DNA of 64,000 bases. Origin: Capnocytophaga sp. ARDL2. GTDB lineage: Bacteria; Bacteroidota; Bacteroidia; Flavobacteriales; Flavobacteriaceae. A program made the translations under genes and the position numbers. The notes below the pieces were generated by a model, which was given only the letters and a program-made list of their open reading frames with translations, was not told the DNA's origin and searched no databases. The DNA lies in the NCBI RefSeq assembly GCF_041530365.1, contig NZ_CP168034.1:496001-560000 (forward strand), written 5' to 3'. Shown piece by piece: positions 11,377-20,336 of the stretch (positions within the stretch are counted from its first letter, which is position 1; every line of letters starts with the position of its first letter).

Positions 11377-11781
11377 TTATTCACTATCTCTTATATAAAC
11401 TTCAGCTTCATTTGTGTAAAATAATTTTAATGTGTCATTATCTATTTTGAAAGGACAATTAATTTTTTGACCACTTTTTTTAAAACCACCTGGGGCATAT
11501 TTATAAACTATGTTATCTTTAGTGTAGTAATAATAAAGTAGAAAAGAATTCTTTTCTCCTGTATGATATAATCTTTCGCTATAAATCTCTCCACTATTAT
11601 TAAAAACTAAAAAGAAATTATATTCTATATCATCGTTCAAAAGATACTTCCATTTCCCAATTAATTCTGGTTTTCGGTATCCATTTTTATATCTTTCAAT
11701 TTCTGAATTTTCATTATCACAAGAAAAGAAAATCACACTTGAAAATAATAAAAGTGAAATTATTTTATATACCTTTCTCAT
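11377..11781 (-). CDS. Putative lipoprotein, paralogue 2 of a tandem pair
   Basis: A 134-residue lipoprotein with lipobox FFSC and the same post-Cys stretch as paralogue 1. After that, IGKWKY replaces IGKWLL, and the remaining sequence shares pattern more than identity (SGQKINCPFKIDNDTLKLFYTNE here). The strong conservation of the signal and first 16 mature residues, against divergence of the body, resembles variable-body lipoprotein families. Function unknown. Confidence 0.75.
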   Translation of the reverse strand: MRKVYKIISLLLFSSVIFFSCDNENSEIERYKNGYRKPELIGKWKYLLNDDIEYNFFLVFNNSGEIYSERLYHTGEKNSFLLYYYYTKDNIVYKYAPGGFKKSGQKINCPFKIDNDTLKLFYTNEAEVYIRDSE

Positions 11782-11873
11782 TTTACTTTAATATATGTTA
11801 TTTCTTTTAATTATAAAACAAAAATTATAAAAATACAATCCTTATCTTTTATGTTAACACGTTGAAAACCTAT

Positions 11874-12155
11874 TTATTTATCCGAAGGAATCCCTCGTTC
11901 TGCAATATATACTGTGTAAGAAGACGCTACAAAAAAACATGACTGTAATCACGATACCAATTCAATTCCATAAAGTACTGCTCCCGAAATTGAAAGCAAT
12001 AATGCGATAAACGAAAATATAAACGAAGCAATGGTCGCTATTACAACGATTACTACTTGATAACCCAATGAGGATTTGTAAGTCTGAAAGGAATCATTAA
12101 GAAGCGAATTAAAATTCATCTTAGGACGATTTTGTGTGCTAAAATTTGTTTCCAT
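11874..12155 (-). pseudogene. Broken small membrane-protein gene with internal stop
   Basis: Starting at the ATG at 12153-12155 (four codons inside the longer ORF), the frame codes for a soluble N-terminus, FNSLLNDSFQTYKSSLGY, and a hydrophobic segment of about 40 residues. It meets an in-frame TGA at 11949-11951. The same frame then stays open for 24 more codons, including FFVASSYTVYIAERG, to a TAA at 11874-11876. Read through, it would be about 93 residues with two or more membrane segments. It may be a nonsense-broken or 3'-truncated gene. The downstream open frame is short enough to be chance, so this is tentative. Confidence 0.45.
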
Positions 12156-12296
12156 TGTTTTTTTTAACATATTTTTTCATAGATAAAGAAAAAACGACGA
12201 ATTGTTACACAAAGATTATTGTATCGCCTTTTTTTTGTAATTTTGTAGGATAAAAATCCTTTGATTTAAGGTAAACATTCAAACGAAAGAAAAATT

Positions 12297-13985
12297 ATGT
12301 CAGCAAAAGAAAAGTCATTGAACTTTATAGAACAAATCATTGAAGAAGATTTGAAAAACGGATTGCCAAACGACAAATTGCGTTTTCGCTTTCCTCCAGA
12401 ACCCAATGGATATTTACATATCGGACACGCTTCGTCTATTTGCCTAAACTTTGGTTTGGGTATCGACTACAATGCTCCTGTAAATTTGCGTTTTGACGAT
12501 ACCAACCCTGCAAAAGAAGAAAAAGAATTTGTAGACGCTATCAAGCGAGATGTAGAATGGTTGGGCTTTTCGTGGGATAAAGAGGTGTATGCCTCAGATT
12601 ATTTTCAACAATTGTACGATTGGGCTGTATTGCTTATCAAAAAAGGAAAAGCCTATGTAGATAATCTTTCTGCGGAAGAAATAGCCGAACAAAAAGGTAC
12701 GCCTACACAAGCGGGGGTAAATTCTCCCAACAGAGATCGCAGTGTGGAGGAAAACTTAAATTTGTTTGAACGCATGAAAAACGGTCAATTTGCCGAAGGT
12801 GAATACATTTTGAGAGCAAAAGTCGACATGGCATCTCCAAATATGTTGATGCGTGATCCTATTATGTATCGCATCATCAATGCGTCGCATCACCGCACAG
12901 GTACAGAATGGAAAATCTATCCAATGTACGATTGGGCTCATGGAGAGTCTGACTATATCGAACAGGTTTCTCACTCATTCTGTACTTTAGAATTTTTACC
13001 TCACAGAGAGCTCTACGATTGGTTTTTGGATCAAATCTACGACGAAAACAAAGTGCGTCCAAAACAACGAGAGTTTGCTCGTAGAAACTTATCACATACT
13101 GTTGTTTCAAAACGAAAATTGTTGCAATTGGTAAACGAAGGTCATGTAACAGGTTGGGACGATCCGCGTATGAGTACGATTTCGGGTATGCGTAGAAGAG
13201 GATATACACCTACTGCTATTCGCAATTTTGCCAATACCATCGGAATTGCCAAACGCACTAACTTAATCGATGTGTCGTTGTTGGAATTTTGCGTTCGTGA
13301 GGATTTGAATAAAATCACCAACCGTGTTATGGCGGTTTTAGACCCTGTAAAATTGGTGATTACCAACTATCCAGAAGGGCAAGAAGAGTGGTTGGATGCA
13401 GAAAACAACCCGGAAGCGGAGGAAGTAACTTATAGAAAAGTGCCTTTTTCAAAAGAATTGTACATCGAAAGAGAAGACTTTTTGGAAGAAGCTAACTCTA
13501 AATTTTTCCGTTTAACGCTTGGTAAAGAAGTTCGCTTGAAAAATGCGTACATCATCAAAGGAGAAAGTGTAGTAAAAGACGAAAACGGAAACATTACAGA
13601 AATTCACGCAACTTATGATCCAGATTCTCGTTCGGGAAGTGGTACAGAAGCATCAAAGAGAAAAGTAAAAGGTACCATTCACTGGGTGTCTATTTCGCAT
13701 GCGGTTGAGGCAGAAGTTCGCATTTACGACCGTTTGTTTACACACGAAAATCCAGACGGAAACAAAGAAGTGGACTTTAAAGAATACATCAATTCAAATT
13801 CGTTGAATGTTATCACAGGATTTGTAGAGCCAAGTTTGCAATCGGCAAAAGAGGGAGATAAATTCCAGTTCCAAAGATTGGGTTATTTCACTGTTGATAA
13901 AGACAGTAAAGAAGGAAAATTAGTGTTCAACAAAACGGTAGGATTGAGAGATACTTGGGCGAAGATTGAGAGTAAGGAGGAATAG
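12297..13985 (+). CDS. glnS: Glutaminyl-tRNA synthetase
   Basis: Class I aminoacyl-tRNA synthetase charging tRNA-Gln with glutamine in the cytoplasm. At 562 residues it is full length. The ATP-site HIGH motif is at residues 41-44 within PPEPNGYLHIGHAS, and the KMSKS equivalent is VVSKRK at 269-274. The fold continues into the anticodon-binding beta-barrels, ending in GLRDTWAKIE as expected. A direct synthetase means this organism need not make Gln-tRNA by amidation. The gene sits 2 kb from two tRNA-Gln genes and 41 bases ahead of an azurin-like gene, which may be cotranscribed. Confidence 0.96.
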   Translation: MSAKEKSLNFIEQIIEEDLKNGLPNDKLRFRFPPEPNGYLHIGHASSICLNFGLGIDYNAPVNLRFDDTNPAKEEKEFVDAIKRDVEWLGFSWDKEVYASDYFQQLYDWAVLLIKKGKAYVDNLSAEEIAEQKGTPTQAGVNSPNRDRSVEENLNLFERMKNGQFAEGEYILRAKVDMASPNMLMRDPIMYRIINASHHRTGTEWKIYPMYDWAHGESDYIEQVSHSFCTLEFLPHRELYDWFLDQIYDENKVRPKQREFARRNLSHTVVSKRKLLQLVNEGHVTGWDDPRMSTISGMRRRGYTPTAIRNFANTIGIAKRTNLIDVSLLEFCVREDLNKITNRVMAVLDPVKLVITNYPEGQEEWLDAENNPEAEEVTYRKVPFSKELYIEREDFLEEANSKFFRLTLGKEVRLKNAYIIKGESVVKDENGNITEIHATYDPDSRSGSGTEASKRKVKGTIHWVSISHAVEAEVRIYDRLFTHENPDGNKEVDFKEYINSNSLNVITGFVEPSLQSAKEGDKFQFQRLGYFTVDKDSKEGKLVFNKTVGLRDTWAKIESKEE

Positions 13986-14026
13986 AGTACAAAGTATTAA
14001 TTATTAAGAAAATAAATAAACAAAAC

Positions 14027-14527
14027 ATGAAAGCACTAAAATTTTTAGGTTTATCAGTTGCGGTAGCAACGATGACTGTAGCTTGTGGTAAAAAAGAATC
14101 TACAGTGGTATCTCCGTCTCAGACAATTACTGAAGAAGCGGTTGATGAAAATACTGTAGAGGTGAGATTGGAAAGCAACGATGCGATGCAATACGACAAA
14201 ACAGAGTTAAGAGTACCTGTCGGAAAAACGATTAAATTGACATTGGTACACACAGGTAAAATGGCAAAAGAAATGATGGGGCACAACTTTGTTTTGCTAA
14301 ACAAAGGAGTAGATGCTGCTGATTTTGCCTTAAGAGCTGCTGAAGCAAAAGTTACAGATTATGTACCTGTTGAGGCAAAAAACGATATGATTGCATATAC
14401 CAAAATGATTGGAGGAGGTGAATCTGTTACGGTAGAATTTACCATCAACGAACCAGGTGAATATGTATATTTGTGTTCTTTCCCTGGGCATTTTGCCATC
14501 ATGAATGGTAAATTGATTGCCGAGTAA
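14027..14527 (+). CDS. Azurin-like blue copper lipoprotein
   Basis: Periplasmic or outer-membrane-anchored cupredoxin that carries single electrons. The 166-residue protein has a lipoprotein signal with Cys20, a linker to about residue 42, and an azurin domain from about 43. The type 1 copper ligands are visible: His86 in MGHNF, then Cys150, His155 and Met159 in the spacing C-x4-H-x3-M. The length after the linker matches azurin (about 125). It follows glnS by 41 bases and is closed by a strong terminator. The electron partner is not encoded nearby. Confidence 0.92.
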   Translation: MKALKFLGLSVAVATMTVACGKKESTVVSPSQTITEEAVDENTVEVRLESNDAMQYDKTELRVPVGKTIKLTLVHTGKMAKEMMGHNFVLLNKGVDAADFALRAAEAKVTDYVPVEAKNDMIAYTKMIGGGESVTVEFTINEPGEYVYLCSFPGHFAIMNGKLIAE

Positions 14528-14530
14528 AAA

Positions 14531-14565
14531 CAAAACAAGCTGTCCTTTTTGGACAGCTTGTTTTG
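14531..14565 (+). terminator. Terminator after azurin gene
   Basis: A stem of about 15 bp, CAAAACAAGCTGTCC / GGACAGCTTGTTTTG, loop TTTTT, followed by T residues; directly after the azurin stop. Confidence 0.9.
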
Positions 14566-14654
14566 TTTTTGAATTTTTTTAAAGTTTAAAATATTTACAT
14601 TGGAAACAATGCCTTTGATGTTGTAGATATATTGTATCAATATTATTTTTATAC

Positions 14655-14696
14655 AAAAAAACAGAGATTGTCCCTTTTGGGCAATCTCTGTTTTTT
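14655..14696 (-). terminator. Terminator after secDF
   Basis: Perfect long stem AAAAAACAGAGATTGTCCC / GGGCAATCTCTGTTTTTT (one G-U) with loop TTTT, immediately beyond the secDF stop on the minus strand. It can work in both directions. Confidence 0.9.
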
Positions 14697-14697
14697 A

Positions 14698-17600
14698 TTA
14701 TACTTGTATGTTTTCGGCTTCTGTACCTTCTTGCTCTTGTCTTAGTTTTTCTTCAAGGGCTTCTTGTCTTTCTCTTTCTGCTTGTTTTTTGATAGTATCT
14801 ACCAAGATTGGCGTCGAGATAAAGAGTGATGAGTAGGTTCCGACTCCGATACCTAATAGCATCGCAAAGACAAATCCTCGGATTGACTCTCCTCCGAAGA
14901 AGAACATAATCAATAATACAAACAATACGGTTGCCGAGGTGTTGAATGTACGCGACATGGTCGTGTTTACGGCTTTGTTTACTACTTCTTCAAAAGTACC
15001 TTCGGTGTTTCCTTTGATGAATTCGCGAACACGGTCAAATACGATTACGGTATCGTTGAGCGAGTATCCGATTACGGTAAGCAATGCAGCTACTAACGAT
15101 TGATCTACTTCCATATTGAATGGTGCAAATTTGTAGAAAAAAGAATAGATTCCTAATACAATCAATACGTCGTGGGCTACAGCTACTACGGCTCCTAATG
15201 AGTACTGCCATCTGCGGAACGATAGAGCTAAATAGATAAACACGATTGCCAACGATCCTCCTACTGCCCAGTAGGCATTGTTTTTCACATCTTTTGCTAC
15301 TGCTGGGCCTACTTTTGACTGTTGTAGGATTCCAATGTTTTTGTCGTCGCTTGGATTTACAAATTCTTCGTATGTTAGGTTTTGGTCTTTGAAGAATGTT
15401 TTGATATTTGCATACAAGTCTTGTGTTACTTGCTGATCTACATTGGCTCCTTCTTCGTCCACCATATACTTGGTGGTGATTTTGATTTTGTCTGCCGACC
15501 CAAATGTCTTGGCTTCTACATTACTTCCAAAAGCTTTTGATAGCTGAGCTGCAATCGCCGATGGTTCTACTTTTTGGTCAAACTGTACTTGGTAGGTGCG
15601 TCCTCCTGTAAAGTCTGTTCCATAGTTGAGTCCGTTGGTGTTTAGTGTTAATACACACAAGACAATGGTAATAGCTGAGAATATGTAAGTGAATTTCTTT
15701 TTACCGATAAAGTCGAAATTCATCTTAGTAAACCAGTTTTTAGTAATATTGTTCGAGAAAGCTAAGTTGGCATCTCTGCTTGCTGCTCCGTCCACCAACA
15801 TACGCGTGATGAATATTGCTGTAAACAACGATGTAGCAATACCTATCAATAAAGTAATCGCAAATCCTTTGATTGGACCTGTTCCAAAGATTACCAACAC
15901 AACTCCAGTCAATGCAGTGGTAACATTGGCGTCGATGATTGCCGACATAGCTCCGTCCCAACTAAAAGCGTGCTTGATGGCATCTTTTACTGTATTTCCT
16001 TCACGCAAACTTTCTTTTGCTCGTTCGTATATCAAAATATTGGTATCTACTGCTGTTCCCATCGTGAGTACGATACCTGCGATACCTGGCAATGTCAATA
16101 CAAATCCGAATGCCGAGAATACAGCAAATAGGAATACTAAGTTTACAATCAAGGCGATGTTTGAATACCATCCGGCTTTGCCGTAGTAGAATACCATCCA
16201 CAAGGCGATAACCAATAATCCTATGTATGACGATGTCAATCCTGCGTCGATGGCTGCCTGTCCTAATGATGGTCCTACGATTTCTGAAGATACAATGTCT
16301 GCTGAGGCTGGCATTTTACCAGCTTTCAAAATGTTTGCAAGGTCTTTGGTATCTTGGATGGTAAAGGTTCCTGTGATTTCAGAAGTTCCTCCTGTGATAG
16401 GTCCGCTTGATACACCAGGTGCTGAATATACTATGTCATCCAACACGATAGCGATTGCTGTTTTTTGTGTATAGGCTCTTCCTGTGAGTTTTTCCCATTC
16501 TTTAGCACCTGCTACATTCATCGACATACTTACTGCCGGACGGTTCATCTGGTCGTAAGTGTCTCTTGCATCGGTGATAAATGATCCTGTAAGAGGGGCT
16601 TTGTTTTGAGCGTTTCCTCTCAATGCATATAGGGCTGTGATACCACCTTCGGCAGGTTTACCCCATACAAATTTTGCATAACGTTGGTCGCCTCTCAATA
16701 GATTTTTTACTTGAGGGTCTTTTAGGTATGCGTTTACTTTTGCTGTATCTTGTACTTGGAAAAAGGCAATCATAGGAGAGCCTTGTTGTCCTATCCCTTG
16801 TACTAAGTTAAAGATAGGTCCAAAATCTTCTTTGTCTGATTTTGTTTCGGTTTTTGTGTCTTCTTTCTGTACCGCCGACAATAATTTTTCTGCAGCAGAG
16901 GTTTCTTCTGCTGGTTGCTCTGTTTCTGCATCGGTAGTTTCGGCTACAGCTTCGGTAGTTTTAGCTTTCAATACTTCGTTTGCCGTTTGGATAAAACCAA
17001 ACACTTCTTCCATATTGTAGGCCTCCCAAAATTCTAATTGAGCGGTAGATTTTAAGATTTTTTGAATACGGTCTATGTCTTTTGCACCTGGCAATTCGAT
17101 AAGGATTCTACCTGTTTCTCCTACCTTTTGGATAGTTGGAGATGCCACCCCAAACTTGTCAATACGCTTGGTCAATACTTCGTACGCACTGTCAATAGCT
17201 TCTTGAACTTTTTGGTTCAAAACAGTTTTTACTTGTGCATCTGTAAGCGAAGGAGTGATTTCTGGCAAATTGCGGTGAGCGAAAATTTCGGCAGAGTTGA
17301 GTTTTACAGTACCTTTCGATGCTTTGTCGAATGCACGGTAAAACGCCTCTAAGAAAGTTTCGTTTCCACCTCTTTCGTTTTCAGCTTCTCTCAACGCCTG
17401 ATTAAAGACAGAATTTTGAGAATTGTTTGCCAATCCTTTCAAAATGTCTTTGATAGAAATTTGCAGCATCACGTTGATACCTCCTTCTAAGTCCAGACCT
17501 TTTTGGATTTGTTTTGTGCGAACCTCCTCGAAGGTTTGTCCCAAATATACCTTTTGGTTGGAAATAGAATCTAAGTAGCGTGATTCTTTTGTAAGGTCTC

Positions 17601-17721
17601 CGCCAGAGACTTCTTTTGCCTGATTTTGATACTTCCTTGCTACGAAAGTAAACGACAGTTGATAAATACTTACCACTGCAAACAACAAGGCAATAAACTT
17701 GACTAATCCTTTGTTTTGCAT
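14698..17721 (-). CDS. secDF: Protein translocase SecDF fusion
   Basis: Inner-membrane RND-type motor that helps the Sec translocon pull proteins across using the proton gradient. At 1007 residues it is a natural SecD-SecF fusion, usual in Bacteroidota. It has a TM1 near residues 7-28, a large periplasmic domain with a long low-complexity Glu/Ala/Thr insert around residues 245-300, the SecD helices containing GTAVDTNILIYERAKE, then a SecF half beginning around residue 655. The SecF half carries the conserved GGRTYQV and GYSLNDTVIVFDRVRE. Those Asp/Arg-containing helices form the proton path. It stands alone between terminators, downstream of trpS. Confidence 0.95.
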   Translation of the reverse strand: MQNKGLVKFIALLFAVVSIYQLSFTFVARKYQNQAKEVSGGDLTKESRYLDSISNQKVYLGQTFEEVRTKQIQKGLDLEGGINVMLQISIKDILKGLANNSQNSVFNQALREAENERGGNETFLEAFYRAFDKASKGTVKLNSAEIFAHRNLPEITPSLTDAQVKTVLNQKVQEAIDSAYEVLTKRIDKFGVASPTIQKVGETGRILIELPGAKDIDRIQKILKSTAQLEFWEAYNMEEVFGFIQTANEVLKAKTTEAVAETTDAETEQPAEETSAAEKLLSAVQKEDTKTETKSDKEDFGPIFNLVQGIGQQGSPMIAFFQVQDTAKVNAYLKDPQVKNLLRGDQRYAKFVWGKPAEGGITALYALRGNAQNKAPLTGSFITDARDTYDQMNRPAVSMSMNVAGAKEWEKLTGRAYTQKTAIAIVLDDIVYSAPGVSSGPITGGTSEITGTFTIQDTKDLANILKAGKMPASADIVSSEIVGPSLGQAAIDAGLTSSYIGLLVIALWMVFYYGKAGWYSNIALIVNLVFLFAVFSAFGFVLTLPGIAGIVLTMGTAVDTNILIYERAKESLREGNTVKDAIKHAFSWDGAMSAIIDANVTTALTGVVLVIFGTGPIKGFAITLLIGIATSLFTAIFITRMLVDGAASRDANLAFSNNITKNWFTKMNFDFIGKKKFTYIFSAITIVLCVLTLNTNGLNYGTDFTGGRTYQVQFDQKVEPSAIAAQLSKAFGSNVEAKTFGSADKIKITTKYMVDEEGANVDQQVTQDLYANIKTFFKDQNLTYEEFVNPSDDKNIGILQQSKVGPAVAKDVKNNAYWAVGGSLAIVFIYLALSFRRWQYSLGAVVAVAHDVLIVLGIYSFFYKFAPFNMEVDQSLVAALLTVIGYSLNDTVIVFDRVREFIKGNTEGTFEEVVNKAVNTTMSRTFNTSATVLFVLLIMFFFGGESIRGFVFAMLLGIGVGTYSSLFISTPILVDTIKKQAERERQEALEEKLRQEQEGTEAENIQV

Positions 17722-17777
17722 TTTATATTTTTTAGTTAATGGATGTCTGTTTTTCTGTAACTTGTATAGTTTTTACA

Positions 17778-17815
17778 AAAAAACGGACAAATATAAGGAA
17801 ATTTATTTGTCCGTC
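17778..17815 (-). terminator. Terminator after trpS
   Basis: ACGGACAAATA pairs with TATTTGTCCGT; on the minus strand it is followed by seven T. It separates trpS from secDF. Confidence 0.85.
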
Positions 17816-17826
17816 AAACTCTTTGA

Positions 17827-18795
17827 TTAATAGCCCATTTTTTCTCGTACGCGTTGCAGAGTAGCGTCGGCTATTTTGTTTGCTTTCTCTGCTCCATTTT
17901 CCAATAATCGATCTACCTCTTCGAGGTGGTTGATGTAGTATTGGTATTTTTCGCGTGCATCTTTAAATTTCTCACAGATTACTTCAAAAAGTGCTTGTTT
18001 TGCGTGTCCGTAGCCGTAGTTTCCTACCAGATAGTTGGCTCTCATCTCTTCTACTTGCTCTGGTGTTGCTACCAACTTGTACAAGGCAAACACGTTGCAG
18101 GTATCTGGATTTTTGGGATCTTCGAGTGGCGTAGTGTCAGTAACGATACTCATGATTTGCTTACGCAACTTTTTGTCGTCTTGGAATATGTTGATATAGT
18201 TGTTACGAGACTTGCTCATTTTTTCTCCATCTATTCCAGGGATGATCATTACGTCTTCGGCGATTTTTGCAGTAGGTAGTACAAAGGTTTCTCCCATTTG
18301 ATGGTTGAAACGCGAGGCTACGTCACGGGTTATCTCCAAGTGTTGCAATTGGTCTTTTCCTACGGGGACGATGTCTACATCGTATAGCAATATATCAGCA
18401 GCCATAAGCATAGGGTAGGTAAAAAGTCCAGTGTTTACGTCTGCTAATCGATCGGCTTTGTCCTTGAACGAATGAGCTAAGGTGAGACGTTGGAAGGGAA
18501 AGAAACAACTCAAATACCACGACAACTCACAGGTTTGAGGCACACTCGATTGTTTGTAAAACACTACTTTTTCGGTATCCAAACCACATGCAAGCCATGC
18601 GGCCGCAACGCTGTAGGTGTTTTCTCTAAGTAATGCACCATCTTTGATTTGCGTAGCCGAATGCAAGTCGGCAATAAACAAAAAAGTTTCGTTGTTGGGG
18701 TCATTTGCCATCTCAATAGCTGGGATGATTGCCCCTAACAAGTTTCCTAAGTGAGGGGTACCTGTACTTTGTACTCCTGTAAGAATTTTTGCCAT
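17827..18795 (-). CDS. trpS: Tryptophanyl-tRNA synthetase
   Basis: Class I synthetase charging tRNA-Trp. The 322 residues match the bacterial short form. The HIGH-type motif is TPHLGN near residue 13, preceded by the family's TGVQSTG opening, and the KMSKS loop is EKMSKSRNN near residue 193. MAADILLYDVDIVPVGKDQ is the typical Trp-pocket region. No leader peptide or T-box is visible upstream, and the 90 bases to the GH25 gene hold no other gene. Confidence 0.95.
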   Translation of the reverse strand: MAKILTGVQSTGTPHLGNLLGAIIPAIEMANDPNNETFLFIADLHSATQIKDGALLRENTYSVAAAWLACGLDTEKVVFYKQSSVPQTCELSWYLSCFFPFQRLTLAHSFKDKADRLADVNTGLFTYPMLMAADILLYDVDIVPVGKDQLQHLEITRDVASRFNHQMGETFVLPTAKIAEDVMIIPGIDGEKMSKSRNNYINIFQDDKKLRKQIMSIVTDTTPLEDPKNPDTCNVFALYKLVATPEQVEEMRANYLVGNYGYGHAKQALFEVICEKFKDAREKYQYYINHLEEVDRLLENGAEKANKIADATLQRVREKMGY

Positions 18796-18885
18796 AGTTG
18801 TTTCGTTTTTTTAAAATTTTGCCAAAAATACGGAATGTTTTGGGGTTACAAATACGATTTTGTGCATTTTTATTCACAATAGTCT

Positions 18886-19734
18886 TTACCTATCTATCAA
18901 AAAACCTTTCAAATCGTGGCGATTTCCGTTGAAAATATTCAAATCTACATCGCCGATGATTCCCTCTACACTGCCCTTGTCTGTAAACTGCCAAAAATGC
19001 CAATCGTCTTTTATTTTATCACTAAAGGCACTGTATTTGGCTATCCATATTTTGTATTCAGGAAAATGTGCTTTGAGGTTTTGATTGTAAAAATTTTCAC
19101 CTGAGTAGATGATGGGCTTTACGCCGTAATGTTTCTCTACTATGTTCAACCAGTTTTTTACGCCTTTCTGCAAATCTTCTATCGACTGGTGTTTGGGATA
19201 GTCTTCAATGTCCAGTACGGGTACAAAGTCGCCCACCGTCAACGGGGTATTTCTGATAAAGTTTTGAGCCTGTAGGGTGCTGTTTTCATCAGGTCGGTAA
19301 TAGTGATAGGCTCCACGAACCAGCAGACGGACTTTCGCGTACTTCCAGTTTTGCTTAAAGTTTTTGTCCACACCGTTTCCGCCCATCGTAGAACGAATAA
19401 ATACAAAATCTAAGGGGAATTTCTGATACAAACTATCGATTCCACGCCAATTGATTTCGTTTTGATAATGAGAAACATCAAAGCCAAACAAATGTTGGTT
19501 GTGCTTGTCTAAAATTTCGATTGTTCTCACATCGTGCAGGGTAGATTTGACTTTCTCATTGTGAAAAATAGAATAGTACCAGTCCTTTGCCAAATACGAA
19601 ATCCCATCTCGATAGTGAAAAATCACTGCCAATAAAATAATTGTTGCATAGCCTACAATATGATACTTGCTCAATCTAAACGAGCGTTTAGCTGTGGTCG
19701 ATTTCTTTTTATATGTCTTTTTGCGTGGAGGCAT
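18886..19734 (-). CDS. Glycoside hydrolase family 25 lysozyme-like protein
   Basis: Putative N-acetylmuramidase acting on peptidoglycan. The 282-residue protein has a very basic N-terminus (PRKKTYKKK), a single transmembrane anchor at about residues 25-42 and a GH25 domain from about 83. Domain motifs include GFDVSHYQ at the start, FVFIRSTMGG, VRGAYHYYRP, and the catalytic VLDIEDYP (Asp-x-Glu). The C-terminus keeps VDLNIFNG. The uncleaved anchor suggests it faces the periplasm attached to the inner membrane, and it is likely involved in wall remodelling rather than attack. Confidence 0.9.
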   Translation of the reverse strand: MPPRKKTYKKKSTTAKRSFRLSKYHIVGYATIILLAVIFHYRDGISYLAKDWYYSIFHNEKVKSTLHDVRTIEILDKHNQHLFGFDVSHYQNEINWRGIDSLYQKFPLDFVFIRSTMGGNGVDKNFKQNWKYAKVRLLVRGAYHYYRPDENSTLQAQNFIRNTPLTVGDFVPVLDIEDYPKHQSIEDLQKGVKNWLNIVEKHYGVKPIIYSGENFYNQNLKAHFPEYKIWIAKYSAFSDKIKDDWHFWQFTDKGSVEGIIGDVDLNIFNGNRHDLKGFLIDR

Positions 19735-19842
19735 ATTTTTAAAAATGGTGAATTGTGGTTGGTGAATTGCAAATGTACAGTTATTTTGTGTTTATTCGTT
19801 ACAAAAAAAGCTACTCAAAATTTTGGACAGCTTCCTTTTTGA

Positions 19843-20043
19843 TTATAAATCTTTTACCAAAGTAATAATTTCAAAATTAAGATTACTATCGTTATAATCG
19901 AGTTTTAATTCTCCATTTTTATTTAAAATATGATAAATACTACCAACATTCATATCAAAAACGAACATTTTATCATCATTATTAAGATTATTACAACCTG
20001 TAAAAAATAGATTTATAAATAAAAAATAGTAAAATGTTTTCAT
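19843..20043 (-). CDS. Small putative lipoprotein, possible C10 peptidase inhibitor
   Basis: A 66-residue protein with a lipoprotein signal (lipobox FTGC, Cys17) and a short acidic mature part. Its ATG overlaps the stop of the upstream frame as ATGA (20040-20043). That upstream frame is the 3' end of a C10 peptidase-like gene. In Bacteroides, C10 proteases are known to be paired with small staphostatin-like lipoprotein inhibitors, so an inhibitor role is a fair guess from position. The mature region is short for an inhibitor and no family match can be claimed. It may itself be truncated. Confidence 0.5.
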   Translation of the reverse strand: MKTFYYFLFINLFFTGCNNLNNDDKMFVFDMNVGSIYHILNKNGELKLDYNDSNLNFEIITLVKDL

Positions 20044-20198
20044 CGTAAACTTCTTGGCTTGTTTATGTTGTACACTAAATCAACTTGATAGTTAAAATCG
20101 AAAGTTCTAGGATTAAAGTTTCCATTACCATTATATTTTCCTGCCCCCCCCCAATTCATATGGTATCGTAAAAGGTTAAATTCATTAAAATATTTATA
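20040..20198 (-). pseudogene. 3' remnant of a C10 (streptopain-like) peptidase gene
   Basis: An open frame with no start codon of its own, beginning after a TAG at 20199-20201 and ending in TGA at 20040-20042. It codes for about 52 residues including LLRYHMNWGGAGKYNG. This resembles the C-terminal Trp-containing motif of C10 cysteine peptidases (H-V-N-W-G-W-G-G in streptopain). Everything upstream, including the catalytic Cys and His, is missing. A run of nine G at 20144-20152 falls exactly in the NWGG codons, where the family has NWGWGG, so this spot has also changed. The last codons overlap the next gene's ATG. Confidence 0.55.
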
Positions 20199-20297
20199 CT
20201 AAAACAACAAAAGCTATTATGAAATAATACTAAGACAGTTACACTTAATTATTTTTCAAAATTTATAATTCATCATTCAAAATAAATTTCTCTTCTC

Positions 20298-20305
20298 TAT
20301 ATTTG
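20298..20305 (+). promoter_or_regulatory. Possible -7 element of the S46 peptidase gene
   Basis: TATATTTG, 31 bases ahead of the ATG. No TTG or TTTG stands at the expected -33 distance, so the promoter call is weak. Confidence 0.4.
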
Positions 20306-20336
20306 CAGAGTTTTATATCAAAAAAATAATTTTATA

